Origin: Costus lasius
Lineage: Eukaryota; Streptophyta; Magnoliopsida; Zingiberales; Costaceae
Reading direction: 5' to 3'
Assembly: GCA_027563935.2 (NCBI GenBank)
Contig: CM050447.1
Coordinates: 86,599,461 to 86,663,460, forward strand
Length of the DNA: 64,000 bases
Shown here: piece by piece, positions 1 through 11,547 of the stretch
Position numbering within the stretch: the first letter of the stretch is position 1
Layout of the letters: each line of letters starts with the position of its first letter
Made by a program: the position numbers and the translations under genes
The notes under the pieces: model-generated
Seen by the model: the letters and a program-made list of their open reading frames with translations, nothing else
The model's database searches: none
Told to the model about the DNA's origin: nothing

Positions 1-1212
1 CCATGCGTACTCCTCTTCAAGCAAACCGCCCAAAACGCTTATGGATCGAACCATGGGTTCACCCATGTAAACCGGTTCAATCCAAATTGGTCCAAACCAA
101 AGCAATCGGTCTAGATCAACCAAACCCTAAGGTTTCCAATCCAACCGTTCATCTTATGATGCTCTTGATCTCACCGATCTAGCATCAATACTCTCGATCG
201 AAGCTTACCGATCTCAAGCCCTAATCAATCAAACATGATCAAGCTAGATCTCACTTACAATCAGAGTCTATATCCCTTTAAACTGAACCCAAATAATTCA
301 GTCCACACGATCTGACTCAAAGAAAGCCATATCACCAAATTGTGTGACCCTGAGGGTTTCCTTTAAACGTCGGTAACGATAACTTACGTTATCACGATCA
401 GTGAGGGGTATCTAGCAACACATCACTGTCTCCCGATATAAAGGAAAGAGTCTTCCAAGACTCCACCCAAACCATAGCATAAGTGTGAATCAACTCACTT
501 GGCATACATGATTCCTTTGCCACTGGATGTTCTTATTGGACAAGCATGTCAAGCCTGTAACTCCAATACGATGAGCATGATTAGATCAGATGAACATAGT
601 CATCTGGGTATGGCCATACACTTCCTCAATCATCTCATATAGGGGGGCCCTCTAGAACATCACACTCCTTAAACAAGGAGACGGCAATCCTTTATCTATC
701 ACAAGTGCCCTAACCTGACTCAAGCTCACCATCCAAGATAGTCTATAATCATTATGTTTCAAATGATATTGAACTACCTCAAAACAATGACAATCATCAT
801 TTAGAAACACAAGTGATCTCAAGTCAAAGGACATGTGCCACTTAGTGCTTACAAGGATCATTCACATTGTGACAAGCAATGGAATATCCCAGTAGGGTCT
901 GTCCAGTACATCCAATGTACCCATGAGTCTACATCTTATTCCATGCTCGAAGCATCCTATAAGATTAGCACTCATATCAGTCTCAATCATATCAAGGCTG
1001 TCTCAAGTTCACCAAGATATCTCGACTAAGGACTTATAGCCTATCAGCCTAGCTGAACAGCTTTGAGACATTATTCAGAAGTACACTTATTACAGCAGAC
1101 AAGGTAACAACCTGAATAATAACCATGCCTTTTATAAACATAAGAGTTTATTACATGATACTTTTACAATCCCAAAGGCCTCAAACATTAGCCTTAAGGG
1201 CATACCCCAACA
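1..1212 (-). mobile_element. Copia-1 3' LTR (cut by window start)
   Basis: Left-hand LTR of the minus-strand element copia-1. Read on the minus strand it begins TGTTGGGGTATGCCC at 1212, directly after the polypurine tract. It aligns without gaps to the 5' LTR at 6973-8642 with an offset of 7430 bases, so about 457 bases lie off the window. I saw only about two substitutions between the two LTRs over the shared length (near 943 and 1033), so the insertion is young. Small reading frames inside it (e.g. 652-861 and 835-1029) recur in every LTR of the family and are not credible genes. Confidence 0.95.
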
Positions 1213-1229
1213 ATCTCCCACTTGCACTT
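1213..1229 (-). other. Polypurine tract of copia-1
   Basis: The purine-rich stretch on the minus strand (AAGTGCAAGTGGGAGAT) lies directly against the 3' LTR and just after the polyprotein stop. This is the standard position for the plus-strand primer of an LTR retrotransposon. The same sequence is at 18982-18998 in copia-2 and just before 37381 in copia-3. Confidence 0.8.
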
Positions 1230-1232
1230 AAT

Positions 1233-4200
1233 CTAATGGTTGAGAAATCTCAAACCCATATTATTACAGTGCTTCTCATGCTTCTGCTGCGCCAGAGGCT
1301 TGGTAAGTGGGTCTGCCAGATTGTCATCTGTATGAACCTTGCATATTTTGATCTCGCCTCGATCAATGATCTCCCGGATCAAGTGAAACCGTCTCTGTAT
1401 GTGCTTGGACTTCTGGTGCGACCGTGGTTCCTTTGCTTGTGCAATTGCTCCAGTGTTATCACAGAAGATAACCAAAGGATCAGCACTCGAAGGAACGACA
1501 CCAAGTTCTCTCACGAACTTACGAATCCAAACTGCCTCCTTGGATGCTTCCGAGGCTGCAACATACTCGGCTTCTGTTGTGGAATCAGCAACAGTTGACT
1601 GTTTGAAACTTTTCCACACCACTGCTCCACCATTCAAGCTAAAAACATAGCCTGATTGCGATCGGAAATCATCCTGGTCCGACTGGAACGAAGCGTCAGT
1701 ATATCCCTCTATACTGAGTTCTTCCTGACCACCATATATCAAGAACATATCTTTGGTCCTCCGCAGATATTTTAAAATGTTCTTGACCGCAATCCAGTGC
1801 GCCAAACCTGGATTACTTTGGAATCGACTGGTTACGCTTAACCCGTAAGCGACGTCTGGGCGAGTACACAACATCGCATACATAATGGATCCAATAGCCG
1901 AAGCATAAGGCGTATTGTCCATTTCATCTTTCTCAGTCTGTGTTTGTGGACACTGACTCTTCGAAAGATTCAGACCATGTCTGACTGGAAGATATCCACG
2001 TTTAGAATTCTCTAAATGGAATCTCTCCAGGACCTTATCGATGTAAGTACTCTGGCACAGCCCGAGAAGCCTCTTAGATCTATCCCTGTAGATCTTCACA
2101 CCTAGTACATAGGCTGCTTCTCCTAAATCTTTCATCTGGAAACATTTTCCTAACCATGCTTTAACAGCATGCAGTTCAGGAATATCATTTCCAATAATCA
2201 AGATATCATCGACGTAGAGGATTAGGAATGTAATCACGCTCCCACTAAACCTCTTATATACACACGGGTCATCCTCGTTCTTGATGAAACCAAACTCAGA
2301 GATTGATTCATCAAAACGAATGTTCCAGCTTCTTGATGCTTGTTTAAGTCCATAAATGGACTTCTTTAACTTGCATATTTTATGACGATCTGATGGATTA
2401 GTGAAACCCTCAGGTTGTGTCATATACACATCCTCATCCATATTTCCATTAAGGAAAGCTGTTTTCACATCCATCTGCCAGATCTCATAGTCGTAATATG
2501 CTGCTATCGCGAAAAGAATCCGAATAGACTTAAACATGGCTACAGGAGAGAAAGTTTCATCATAATCTATCCCGTAGATTTGTTTGAAACCTTTCGCTAC
2601 TAGCCTGCCTTTATAGGTAACTACGTTACCATCCATGTCAATCTTCTTCTTGAAGATCCATTTACAGCCTATAGGGATTACTCCCGGAGGCGGATCAACC
2701 AAATCCCAGACCTGGTTATCTGACATGGAGTCCATTTCGGCTCGCATAGCTTCAAGCCATCTAGCTGACTCCGGTCCACTGACCGCATCCGCATAAGTGA
2801 GGGGTTCATCATTATCAATGATGTAGACTCCGTCATAGCGCTCAGGCTGTCGACGGATCCTACCCGATCTTCGCGGTTCCCGTGATATTTGAGCCTCAGG
2901 TTGCTCAATAACCTGATCTACCGGCTCAGGCTCATCCAACTGTGCTTGACTACTTTGTCCTTCCTCTGGATTCTCATCCAGCTTTATTTCTCTCCCACTG
3001 GCCTGTTGCAGAAGAAACTCCTTCTCAAGAAATATGGCCGTCCGAGCAACAAAAACCTTGTTCTCTTTGGGATCGTAGAAATAATAACCCTTAGTTTCCT
3101 TAGGGTAATCGACAAAGATACATTTCTCAGATCTGCTCTCTAGTTTCCCAGAGGCGAGCTTTTTGACATAAGCCTCGCAACCCCAGATCCTGATAAATGT
3201 CAAGCTAGGCTGTTTCCCATACCATAACTCATATGGCGTCTTTAAAACTGCCTTGGATGGCACTCGGTTTAGTACCTTTGCAGCTGTTTCCAGTGCAAAA
3301 CCCCAAAAGGAATATGGAAGAGTAGCCTGACTCATCATAGAACGAACCATATCAAGTAACGTTCTATTTCTCCTCTCGGACACACCATTCCATTGCGGTG
3401 TTCCTGGCGGAGTGAGCTGTGAGATAATCCCACACTCCTTCAGATAGTCAGTAAACGCATGACTCAGGTATTCACCACCTCGATCAGAACGAAGTGCCTT
3501 GATATTTCGGCCTAACTGATTTTGTACTTCATTTTTGAACTCTTTGAACTTGTCAAAAGATTCACTTTTATGTCTCATTAAATAGACATATCCATACCTA
3601 CTGAAATCATCAGTAAAGGTAATGAAGTACTGATAGCCACCTCTGGCATGTTTACTAAAAGGCCCACACACATCACTGTGTATAAGGTCAAGTAAACCTG
3701 AAGTCCTTTGACCTTTGTTAAGAAAAGGAGACTTCGTCATTTTACCCATCAAACAAGCTTTGCATGTATCAATCTCCTCATAGGAGAATGATCCCAGCAG
3801 TCCATGTTCATGCAACCGCTTAATGCGCTTCTCGTTTATATGGCCTAAACGACTATGCCATAGCAAGGTGCTGTCATCAGCATACTTGGCTTTCTTATTA
3901 TCAATGTTTTGTATAGAATTTTCCATGTCCAACATGTATAACCCATTGTTAATTGAACCAGTTGCATACACAATATTATCATGAGATAAAACACACTTTG
4001 AAATCTTGCATTCAAAGGCAAATCCTTTCCTGACAAGAGCAGGAATAGAGATAATATTCTTGGTAATACTGGGTACAAAATAACAATTGTTTAATTCTAA
4101 TACAATGCCAGATGGTAAAGTAATGAAATAGTCTCCTACAGCAACAGCAGCAACCCGTGCCCCGTTTCCAACTCGTAGGTCTACCTCATGCTGTCCCACC

Positions 4201-5117
4201 TGCCTTCTTCTCTTGAGTTCCTGTACATTTGAACAAATGTGAACTCCACATGCAGTGTCTAACACCCATGAAATAGTAGAAGAAGATAACATGACCTCAG
4301 TCACATATATACCTGAGCCAGAAGCGATGCTTCCCCTCTTATCTCCTTGGAGCGCTTTACAGTCCTTTTTCCAGTGACCCAGCTGGCCACAGTGGAAACA
4401 CCTGTTGTCCTTCGACCGCTTCACCTTCTGTTTCAGAGCCTTGCTGTAATTCTTGACAGGGGCCTTGCCCTTCTTCCCCTTCTTCTTGTTCCTTGAAGGA
4501 ACCATCAAGACAGAGGTTGAAGGCTTACCCTTCAGAGTTTCCTCAGTAGTCAAGAGCATATTCAACAGCTCTGCCGGCGTACAATCGATCTTGTTCATAT
4601 TAAAATTAATAATGAACGCATCGAAAGAAGGCGGGAGAGACTGCAGAATAATATCCACAGCAAGCTCCTGGTTGATGGTATGCCCCAGTTTCTCCAGAGC
4701 CTCCTTGTGCCCAATCATCTTGAGCACGTGAGCTCCCACTGGGCTCCCCTCAGCCAGTTTGCTCTGAAAGAAGAGCTTCGTCAGATTATAGCGCTCAGTC
4801 CTCGCCTGTGCAGCATACAGCATCTTGAGGTTCGCTATAATTTCTATAGCCGACATATCCTCATGCTGACGCTGCAGCGGTGGCGTCATAGACGCTAGCA
4901 TCAGGCAAGCGACATCAATGCTATCATTGACGTGCTTTTCGTAGGCATCCCGAACCGCCCTTGCGGCGTTCGGAGCGGGCTGCGGCGGTATCGCCGTCTC
5001 GAGGACATACAGTTTCCTCTCTGCCTTAAGAACAATCTTAAGGTGTCCGAACCAGTCAGAGAAGTTCGGCCCAGCAAACTTCTCCCTTTCCAGTAGGGAT
5101 CGCACATTGAAGCTCAT
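1233..5117 (-). CDS. Copia-1 Gag-Pol polyprotein, intact
   Basis: A single 1294-residue frame encodes a complete Ty1/copia polyprotein: Gag (UBN2-type, about 1-235), a CX2CX4HX4C zinc knuckle from residue 240, aspartic protease (D-T-A-C at 287), integrase with an HHCC finger from about 421 and a D482/D545/E581 catalytic triad (exact D,D35E spacing), reverse transcriptase with Y-V-D-D at 968-971, and RNase H with D1141, E1182 and D1220. It is about 99% identical to the copia-2 polyprotein. Differences include a Gly-to-Asp change in the post-integrase F-V-G-Y-P-K motif. The N-terminus (SFNVRSLLEREKFAGPNFSD) resembles the Angela/TAR/Tork side of Ty1/copia. Start is the first ATG after the leader. 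No internal stop or frameshift, so it looks competent on sequence. Confidence 0.95.
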   Translation of the reverse strand: MSFNVRSLLEREKFAGPNFSDWFGHLKIVLKAERKLYVLETAIPPQPAPNAARAVRDAYEKHVNDSIDVACLMLASMTPPLQRQHEDMSAIEIIANLKMLYAAQARTERYNLTKLFFQSKLAEGSPVGAHVLKMIGHKEALEKLGHTINQELAVDIILQSLPPSFDAFIINFNMNKIDCTPAELLNMLLTTEETLKGKPSTSVLMVPSRNKKKGKKGKAPVKNYSKALKQKVKRSKDNRCFHCGQLGHWKKDCKALQGDKRGSIASGSGIYVTEVMLSSSTISWVLDTACGVHICSNVQELKRRRQVGQHEVDLRVGNGARVAAVAVGDYFITLPSGIVLELNNCYFVPSITKNIISIPALVRKGFAFECKISKCVLSHDNIVYATGSINNGLYMLDMENSIQNIDNKKAKYADDSTLLWHSRLGHINEKRIKRLHEHGLLGSFSYEEIDTCKACLMGKMTKSPFLNKGQRTSGLLDLIHSDVCGPFSKHARGGYQYFITFTDDFSRYGYVYLMRHKSESFDKFKEFKNEVQNQLGRNIKALRSDRGGEYLSHAFTDYLKECGIISQLTPPGTPQWNGVSERRNRTLLDMVRSMMSQATLPYSFWGFALETAAKVLNRVPSKAVLKTPYELWYGKQPSLTFIRIWGCEAYVKKLASGKLESRSEKCIFVDYPKETKGYYFYDPKENKVFVARTAIFLEKEFLLQQASGREIKLDENPEEGQSSQAQLDEPEPVDQVIEQPEAQISREPRRSGRIRRQPERYDGVYIIDNDEPLTYADAVSGPESARWLEAMRAEMDSMSDNQVWDLVDPPPGVIPIGCKWIFKKKIDMDGNVVTYKGRLVAKGFKQIYGIDYDETFSPVAMFKSIRILFAIAAYYDYEIWQMDVKTAFLNGNMDEDVYMTQPEGFTNPSDRHKICKLKKSIYGLKQASRSWNIRFDESISEFGFIKNEDDPCVYKRFSGSVITFLILYVDDILIIGNDIPELHAVKAWLGKCFQMKDLGEAAYVLGVKIYRDRSKRLLGLCQSTYIDKVLERFHLENSKRGYLPVRHGLNLSKSQCPQTQTEKDEMDNTPYASAIGSIMYAMLCTRPDVAYGLSVTSRFQSNPGLAHWIAVKNILKYLRRTKDMFLIYGGQEELSIEGYTDASFQSDQDDFRSQSGYVFSLNGGAVVWKSFKQSTVADSTTEAEYVAASEASKEAVWIRKFVRELGVVPSSADPLVIFCDNTGAIAQAKEPRSHQKSKHIQRRFHLIREIIDRGEIKICKVHTDDNLADPLTKPLAQQKHEKHCNNMGLRFLNH

Positions 5118-6972
5118 GGTGTTCGTTGCTGCAGGAATCTACAACAAGCAAGAACAGCAAGGTCAGTATCAATGTTTCAGAATCAATCCAGGACTTAAGA
5201 AAGATTCTTTTCTCACTATTTTGTCTGACTGAAAAATCCAGTAAACAGTCCGAAAGAGTAACACTCTTTTAGTGAGATGGGATCCAGATTTCATACTTGG
5301 TCTCCGCGTCCCGCTCAGGCGAGATAAGATACACAGAGATGACAAGCACTAATTTCTGGTAGGCTGTCCCAGCCAATCGCCAACCCGTGCGATTCCCCTT
5401 CATCTTGGCAATCCAGCAGACTGTGCCAACTGAGTTGGTACAACACAGTCTCTGATCCCAGAGATGGCTGCCTCCATGTGCTACCATATGCGCCACATAT
5501 GTAGCCTACATGGTCAAGCTGACCCGACCTACTCCCTGGACCACCACGTGCTATGCTGAGCAACGAGAGGGGATAAATCCCAACTCTGTAACACGCAGGT
5601 GAAATCCAGCACCGTCTGAAGATAGATGGACGTGCCCACTGAGTGGGTTCAACACGGCTCCAACGATAATCAGAAAGGTGAGGTTTCGCGTCAGAAGGCT
5701 TACGAGCTTGATATATTAGCGTTGGATTTTAACGGTCTTTTATCTTCTTACTATCAGGCATGCCTATGGCTATAGCAGAAGATAAACATAAACATGCAAT
5801 TCTAATTATTAGCAATAAGTAGAAAGCATGATCTTATGTGGTAAAAGCCCATGAACCCTAGTAAGACCTTAATGTTACTTAAGTCTTCACTTGAGCTTCA
5901 TTGCATCTCATCTGGTCCAACCCAGTGCCCCAGCGCCAAGAGCACCACAGGTGCACCACCAGGTGAATGCCCCTCTTGGATGTGTGCCTTTGTACTCTTG
6001 TCTAATCAAAGTACATTTGATCTATCTAGACAAGGTTGACTCGCAGGTCAACTACATTTCATAAATTAAAACAATGTGATTCGCAGATCACAAAAATTAA
6101 CTTATAATTTACCAGGCACGCAGGCCCCAGCACAGCACACAATATGGGCAACCCACATAAGACTAAATAAACAAGCATATGGTTCAATCAACATGTGATC
6201 CAATCATCTTGAAATTAAAAGTTTTGAAAACCCCATGGCATCAATTTTAATTTCCTTATGAGCCCTACAACCTTACAATGGTCCATTGATAGGGATCCAC
6301 TCAACCATCTAGTTAGATCCATTGCCCTTGCATGCACCGAGTCCTAACTGACCCGAGTTGACCTAATGGTCAACCATGCATGCGTCAAGGGCTGAACTAC
6401 CCCCATGAGTTTTGGCAAGCGGGTGTGACCCCGGGCCTAACTCAAGTGTGTTCAGTAGTGTCTCAACCAGACCTCGCTACACGCCCTAGATGCAGTCAAC
6501 CTATAGCCACCTTGTGCTTGCGCATAGGTGCTATCAGGTTAACCCATCTGAGCTGTCAGATGGTCTGATCAGACTTGGATCTAACCTAGTGGTGACTTCA
6601 ACCCCATCAACCCATCTAAGGGTTTAATGTAGTGGCACCTTAGATCTAATCAAGCGCGCAAGATGTAAGTTTTAGAAAACTTTTAGAACGTGCGCAAATA
6701 AACAAACAACATGCTTGATAACCCTTAGATCTAAGGGGGTCCCCTTCAAGGGGGAGCGCATACTTTAGGGGGTCCCCTTCAAGGGGGAGCGCAAACTACA
6801 TGTCAACATATGATACAAGCGCAACCTTCATGCAACCATGATACAAGCGCAACCATCATGTAACCAAAGTAAGCGCAACCATCATGTAACCAAAGTAAGC
6901 GCAACCAACATGGATCACAAAATCGTAAAGCAATCATATAGATCATATGGAGAGCCTAGCTCTGATACCAAT
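5118..6972 (-). other. Copia-1 5' leader (PBS to gag), about 1.85 kb
   Basis: This long non-coding leader runs from the primer-binding site to the gag ATG. On the minus strand it holds the tRNA-Met-type PBS (complement of GCTCTGATACCA, 6959-6970), C-rich/G-rich hairpins around 6737-6793, 26-bp tandem repeats at 6845-6896, and near gag a conserved hairpin (5309-5324) plus two 13-bp inverted repeats. A frame of 82 codons at 5315-5563 is shared with the other copies; whether it is translated is unknown. About 110 bases near 5690-5800 are recognisably related to the leader of copia-5, whose LTR is unrelated. Confidence 0.8.
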
Positions 6973-8642
6973 TGATGGAACCCCTAATCTAAGGGGGGAA
7001 GAAACCCTAAACATGCGCATCTAGCATGCATAGCGGAAAGAGGGCTTCAAGTAGATCGCATATGAACTATATGTTAACTTAATTCAACTTAAGATCAAGT
7101 TTTGATCTTACCAATGCCATGGATTGGATGGCGGCTTGGAATGAGAGAGAGCAAGCGAGATCTCCTCCAAAGAATACACACACCAAGTGATGAAGGCTTC
7201 CAACTTGCGCAACTTTGTGCTAGCAAAATGCCAAGTTGTCCTTCTCGAGTGGTAGGGATGAAGATGATGCTTTTGCCGGTTCTGCTCTTGTCGTCCACCC
7301 CAAGCTTCTCTCAAGTCTCGCCGAGCAAGAGCAAAACGCAAGGAGACAAGGGATGAATGAGCTCAAGCCGTTTTGGCGTTTCAAGGAGCCATGCGCTCAA
7401 TGACTTTCCAAATTTGGAAACTCCATTAAGCCATGCGTACTCCTCTTCAAGCAAACCGCCCAAAACGCTTATGGATCGAACCATGGGTTCACCCATGTAA
7501 ACCGGTTCAATCCAAATTGGTCCAAACCAAAGCAATCGGTCTAGATCAACCAAACCCTAAGGTTTCCAATCCAACCGTTCATCTTATGATGCTCTTGATC
7601 TCACCGATCTAGCATCAATACTCTCGATCGAAGCTTACCGATCTCAAGCCCTAATCAATCAAACATGATCAAGCTAGATCTCACTTACAATCAGAGTCTA
7701 TATCCCTTTAAACTGAACCCAAATAATTCAGTCCACACGATCTGACTCAAAGAAAGCCATATCACCAAATTGTGTGACCCTGAGGGTTTCCTTTAAACGT
7801 CGGTAACGATAACTTACGTTATCACGATCAGTGAGGGGTATCTAGCAACACATCACTGTCTCCCGATATAAAGGAAAGAGTCTTCCAAGACTCCACCCAA
7901 ACCATAGCATAAGTGTGAATCAACTCACTTGGCATACATGATTCCTTTGCCACTGGATGTTCTTATTGGACAAGCATGTCAAGCCTGTAACTCCAATACG
8001 ATGAGCATGATTAGATCAGATGAACATAGTCATCTGGGTATGGCCATACACTTCCTCAATCATCTCATATAGGGGGGCCCTCTAGAACATCACACTCCTT
8101 AAACAAGGAGACGGCAATCCTTTATCTATCACAAGTGCCCTAACCTGACTCAAGCTCACCATCCAAGATAGTCTATAATCATTATGTTTCAAATGATATT
8201 GAACTACCTCAAAACAATGACAATCATCATTTAGAAACACAAGTGATCTCAAGTCAAAGGACATGTGCCACTTAGTGCTTACAAGGATCATTCACATTGT
8301 GACAAGCAATGGAATATCCCAGTAGGGTCTGTCCAGTACATCCAATGTACCCATGAGTCTACATCTTATTCCATGCTCGAAGAATCCTATAAGATTAGCA
8401 CTCATATCAGTCTCAATCATATCAAGGCTGTCTCAAGTTCACCAAGATATCTCGACTAAGGACTTATAGCCTGTCAGCCTAGCTGAACAGCTTTGAGACA
8501 TTATTCAGAAGTACACTTATTACAGCAGACAAGGTAACAACCTGAATAATAACCATGCCTTTTATAAACATAAGAGTTTATTACATGATACTTTTACAAT
8601 CCCAAAGGCCTCAAACATTAGCCTTAAGGGCATACCCCAACA
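6973..8642 (-). mobile_element. Copia-1 5' LTR (1670 bp)
   Basis: A complete LTR with TG...CA ends. The inner end (6973) is two bases from the PBS and the outer end (8642) is the TGTTGGGG terminus on the minus strand. It is nearly identical to the partner LTR at 1-1212. The bases after it (AAACA, 8643-8647) should be one copy of the target-site duplication, but the other copy lies off the window. The flanking sequence at 8643 is itself LTR sequence of the same family, so copia-1 landed in an LTR. Confidence 0.95.
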
Positions 8643-10227
8643 AAACATATGATCAACCTTGAAAGGATAGGTTAGAGCATTACCATTGCCATGCTTTGAG
8701 TGGCGGCTTGGAAGAAGAAAGGGGCGAGTGCCTCTGCTCCAAAAGCATCACACACAAGATGAAGTTTGCTTCTTCCTTGTGCTCCTTGTGCTAGCAAAAA
8801 CACTAAGGGTCTTTGATCGTGTGAGGAGATGTCTTTTCTTGGCTGGCCGAAAAATCTTTTCGTGAAGATGATCAAGCAACGTGAAAAGAGGAAGCATAAG
8901 GGAGAGCCAATACCGTGAGGAAAAACAACGCCCAAGAAGGAAACATTCGGTTACCACTTATGGCAAGAACCAAAAAGTGTAACTCCCTCTTAATTCCCTC
9001 TTAACTCCCATGCGTTCACCCTAAGTGAACCAACCGAAACTTCCCTCTCAATCGAACCATACGTTCACAAAGTGAACCGGTTCAATTTCATTTGGTTCAA
9101 GGACCAAATCGAACCAGCCCTGGTTTTGATCTAATTGAACCAAATGGCTCAAGATCCAACCACACATCTCATTGAACCTCTTGATCTTTATGATCAAGGA
9201 TCACTTCTCCCGATCGAAGCTTACCGATCACATGCCCTAATCAATCAAACATGATTAGACTAGATCTCACTCCCAATCAGAGTTCAAATTGCTTTAAACT
9301 GAACTAGAATAATTCCAGTCCACACGATCTGACATAAGTAAGCCATATCATCAAATTGTGCGACCCTAAGGGTTTCCTTCATTGTCGGTAACGATAACTT
9401 ACGTTATCACGATCAGAGAGGGGTATCTAGCAACACATCACTGTCTCCCGATATGAAGGAAAGAGTCTTCCAAGACTACTCCCAAACCATAGCACAAGTG
9501 TGAATTTAATTCACTTGGCATACATATTTCCCTTTGCCACTGGATGTTCTCGTTGGACAAGCGTGTCAAGCCTGTGATTCCAACACGATGAAAATGGTTA
9601 GATCAGATGATCATAGTCATCTGGGTATGGCCATACACATTCTCAACCATCCCATCCTGGGGGCCCATTAGAACATCACACTCCAACTAGGAGAAGCAAT
9701 CCTATATCTATCACTAGTGCCCTAACATGACTCATGCCCACTATCCAAGATAATCCTTAACCATTATCTTTCAAATGATATTGAACTACCTCAAGACAAT
9801 GCCAATCATCACTTAGAAACACAAGTGATCTCAAGTCAGAGGGAATATGCCACTTGCTTGCTCACAAGGATTTATTCACATTGTGACAAACAATTGAATA
9901 TCCTAAGTAGGGTCAGTCCAGTACATCCAATGCACCTATGTGTCTAAATCTTATTCCATGCTCGAAGCATCCTATAAGATTAGAACACATATTAGTCTCA
10001 ATCATATCAAGGCTGTCTCATGTTCACCAAGGTATCTCGACTAAGGACAAAACTGCAAATCAGCTGAGCTGAACATTACTGAGACATTATTCAGAAGTAT
10101 ACATACAGCAGCAGATAATGTAACAATCTGAATAACAACAATTGCCTTTATAAAAACATATAGTTTATACATGATACTGTAATTAATCCAAGGCCTCAAA
10201 CATTAGCCTGAAGGGCATACCCCAACA
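8643..10227 (-). mobile_element. Older copia LTR interrupted by copia-1
   Basis: This is the outer 1585 bases of another LTR of the TGTTGGGGTATGCCC family, in minus orientation and ending at 10227. The inner portion is missing here because copia-1 interrupts it and the rest lies left of the window. It is clearly more diverged from copia-1/2 LTRs than those are from each other, so it is an older insertion. Whether it is solo or part of a full element cannot be told. It interrupts the gypsy protease-RT reading frame, and on the minus strand GATTC (10228-10232) abuts its start as the expected TSD copy. Confidence 0.85.
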
Positions 10228-10997
10228 GAATCCTCGGGGCTAATATCACGAAACTCGGCAAGGAGGGCGGACACCTCAACAGGAGGTGCCGGATTAGGGC
10301 AAGGGATAGGGTGCATGAGCGTGTAGACAGTCTTGGCCGCATGAGCTTCGCGAACCAATGCGGGGGTGCGCATGAGGGAGATCATGGTGGAAGGCGGAGG
10401 GGCGGGTGCCGAGGTTGTAATCAGACCCTTGGAGGTGGACGCACGAAGCTCCTTGGGCGGAGCTAGGATCAGACGGATCTTCCGCTCATCATGGTCGAAC
10501 ACATAAGTGTTCGACCGGCCATAGTGGACTACGTCTCTATCGTACAACCATGGGCGACCAAGGAGGATGTGAGTGACGTCCATAGTCGCAACGTCGCACA
10601 ATACCTTCTCACAATAGTTCCCAAACGCAATGGGGACCTGACATTGGTGTGTGACCGGAAGGCTCGTGGTATCGACCCACGCGATAGAATAAGGTCTCGG
10701 ATAGGGTTCAAGGGGAAGGCCAAAACGCGTGACCGTGCTCTGAGAGACAACATTCAAGCTACTACCACCGTCAATGACGATCTTACACGAGTGCCCATTG
10801 CAATTAATGTAAGTCGTAAAAATGCCCAAGCGCCTCCAATCATCGGTAGGCATGGGCTGCACAAGGTTGCAGCGAACGACAAGTGTGGATGGACCCGATT
10901 CCTCGCCACTAGTGTAACACTCCGCCTCAATGTCGTGTTCAGCGGGGGTTATAGTGGCGACGCGAGCCGGACCCGTGTCGGCCATCGGGGATAGCAA
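10228..10997 (-). pseudogene. Ty3/gypsy protease-RT linker fragment (left copy)
   Basis: The open frame of about 255 codons encodes the retropepsin domain of a Ty3/gypsy Pol: K-I-V-I-D-G-G-S-S (active-site D), then the L-L-G-R-P-W-L-Y-D motif and the linker towards RT ending ...F-R-D-I-S-P-E-D-S, where the copia LTR cuts in. It matches the right-hand gypsy relic (23891-24480) closely but is a distinct, diverged copy in opposite orientation. Unlike the right copy it has no nonsense mutations in this stretch. RT and integrase would lie left of the window. The upstream zinc knuckle is absent: similarity stops near 10990-11020, where viral sequence begins. Confidence 0.85.
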
Positions 10998-11026
10998 CCT
11001 CTTCTGAGACCATACTCAGACAATAA

Positions 11027-11206
11027 GAGGTGATCCAACGCTTAGATAACTTGTTGGTATTACAAGCCCAACAATACCAGACCTTGGTCCAAGAATTGGC
11101 CAACCAATTAAACCGAGTACTTCAATCATCGACTGTTTCGTCAACATCTACGTCTACCTCAAGACGTACGAAACAAACAAGAAGCACCCAATTTGCTTGT
11201 AAATGA
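11027..11206 (+). pseudogene. EPRV ORF2-like coiled-coil fragment
   Basis: The frame from about 11027 to a TGA at 11204-11206 encodes a leucine/glutamine-rich stretch with heptad character (VIQRLDNLLVLQAQQ) followed by a Ser/Thr- and Arg/Lys-rich tail. Position and composition fit the small protein encoded immediately before the large polyprotein in badnavirus/tungrovirus-like Caulimoviridae. The start is missing; an in-frame stop and the gypsy junction lie just upstream. The family assignment rests mainly on the clearer viral domains downstream. Confidence 0.5.
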
Positions 11207-11547
11207 CTACAAGACCATTACAGGGACTTCTAATACCCTTACTGGAACCACAACAGTAAGAGAAAATAATAGGAATGAACGTATTACCATAAGTAATACG
11301 ATTCCTAATCTATTAAATAGGTTGTTTGACAGAAATGGCCTACCTTCCCAAATCTTGGAAGAAGTTGTTGCTATTGATCAACAATTTGAACTTTATCAAA
11401 ACAATAGTCTCCGACTATTACAACCTCAAGTCTTGTATCGAATAGGACCATTAAACCTGAGAACACAGTTACTTAGATTAAATCGTGAAGAACATCTTTC
11501 TGTCACAACTGAACCAAGGAACCTTAGAATTATTTATAGGGAGTCCT
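11203..11547 (+). pseudogene. EPRV polyprotein N-terminus, interrupted by copia-2
   Basis: This is the beginning of the large badna/tungro-like polyprotein, cut at 11547 by copia-2 and resuming at 20694. An ATGA at 11203-11206 overlaps the stop of the preceding frame with a possible start, a layout typical of badnaviruses. The long open frame (from 11193 in the track's frame) is not in phase with that ATG, so a frame break near 11215 is likely. The segment precedes the movement-protein domain. It is not functional as it stands: disrupted start, retrotransposon insertion and more breaks downstream. Confidence 0.6.

Noticed and set aside
652..1029. Overlapping 64-69 codon frames recurring in all LTRs
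   Set aside because: They recur because the LTR recurs; both strands are open by chance, and no known domain is encoded.
1125..1598. 157-codon plus-strand frame (and its mirror at 18613-19086)
   Set aside because: Antisense of the RNase H end of the copia polyprotein.
10491..10994. 167-codon frame on the plus strand
   Set aside because: Antisense shadow of the gypsy protease frame.
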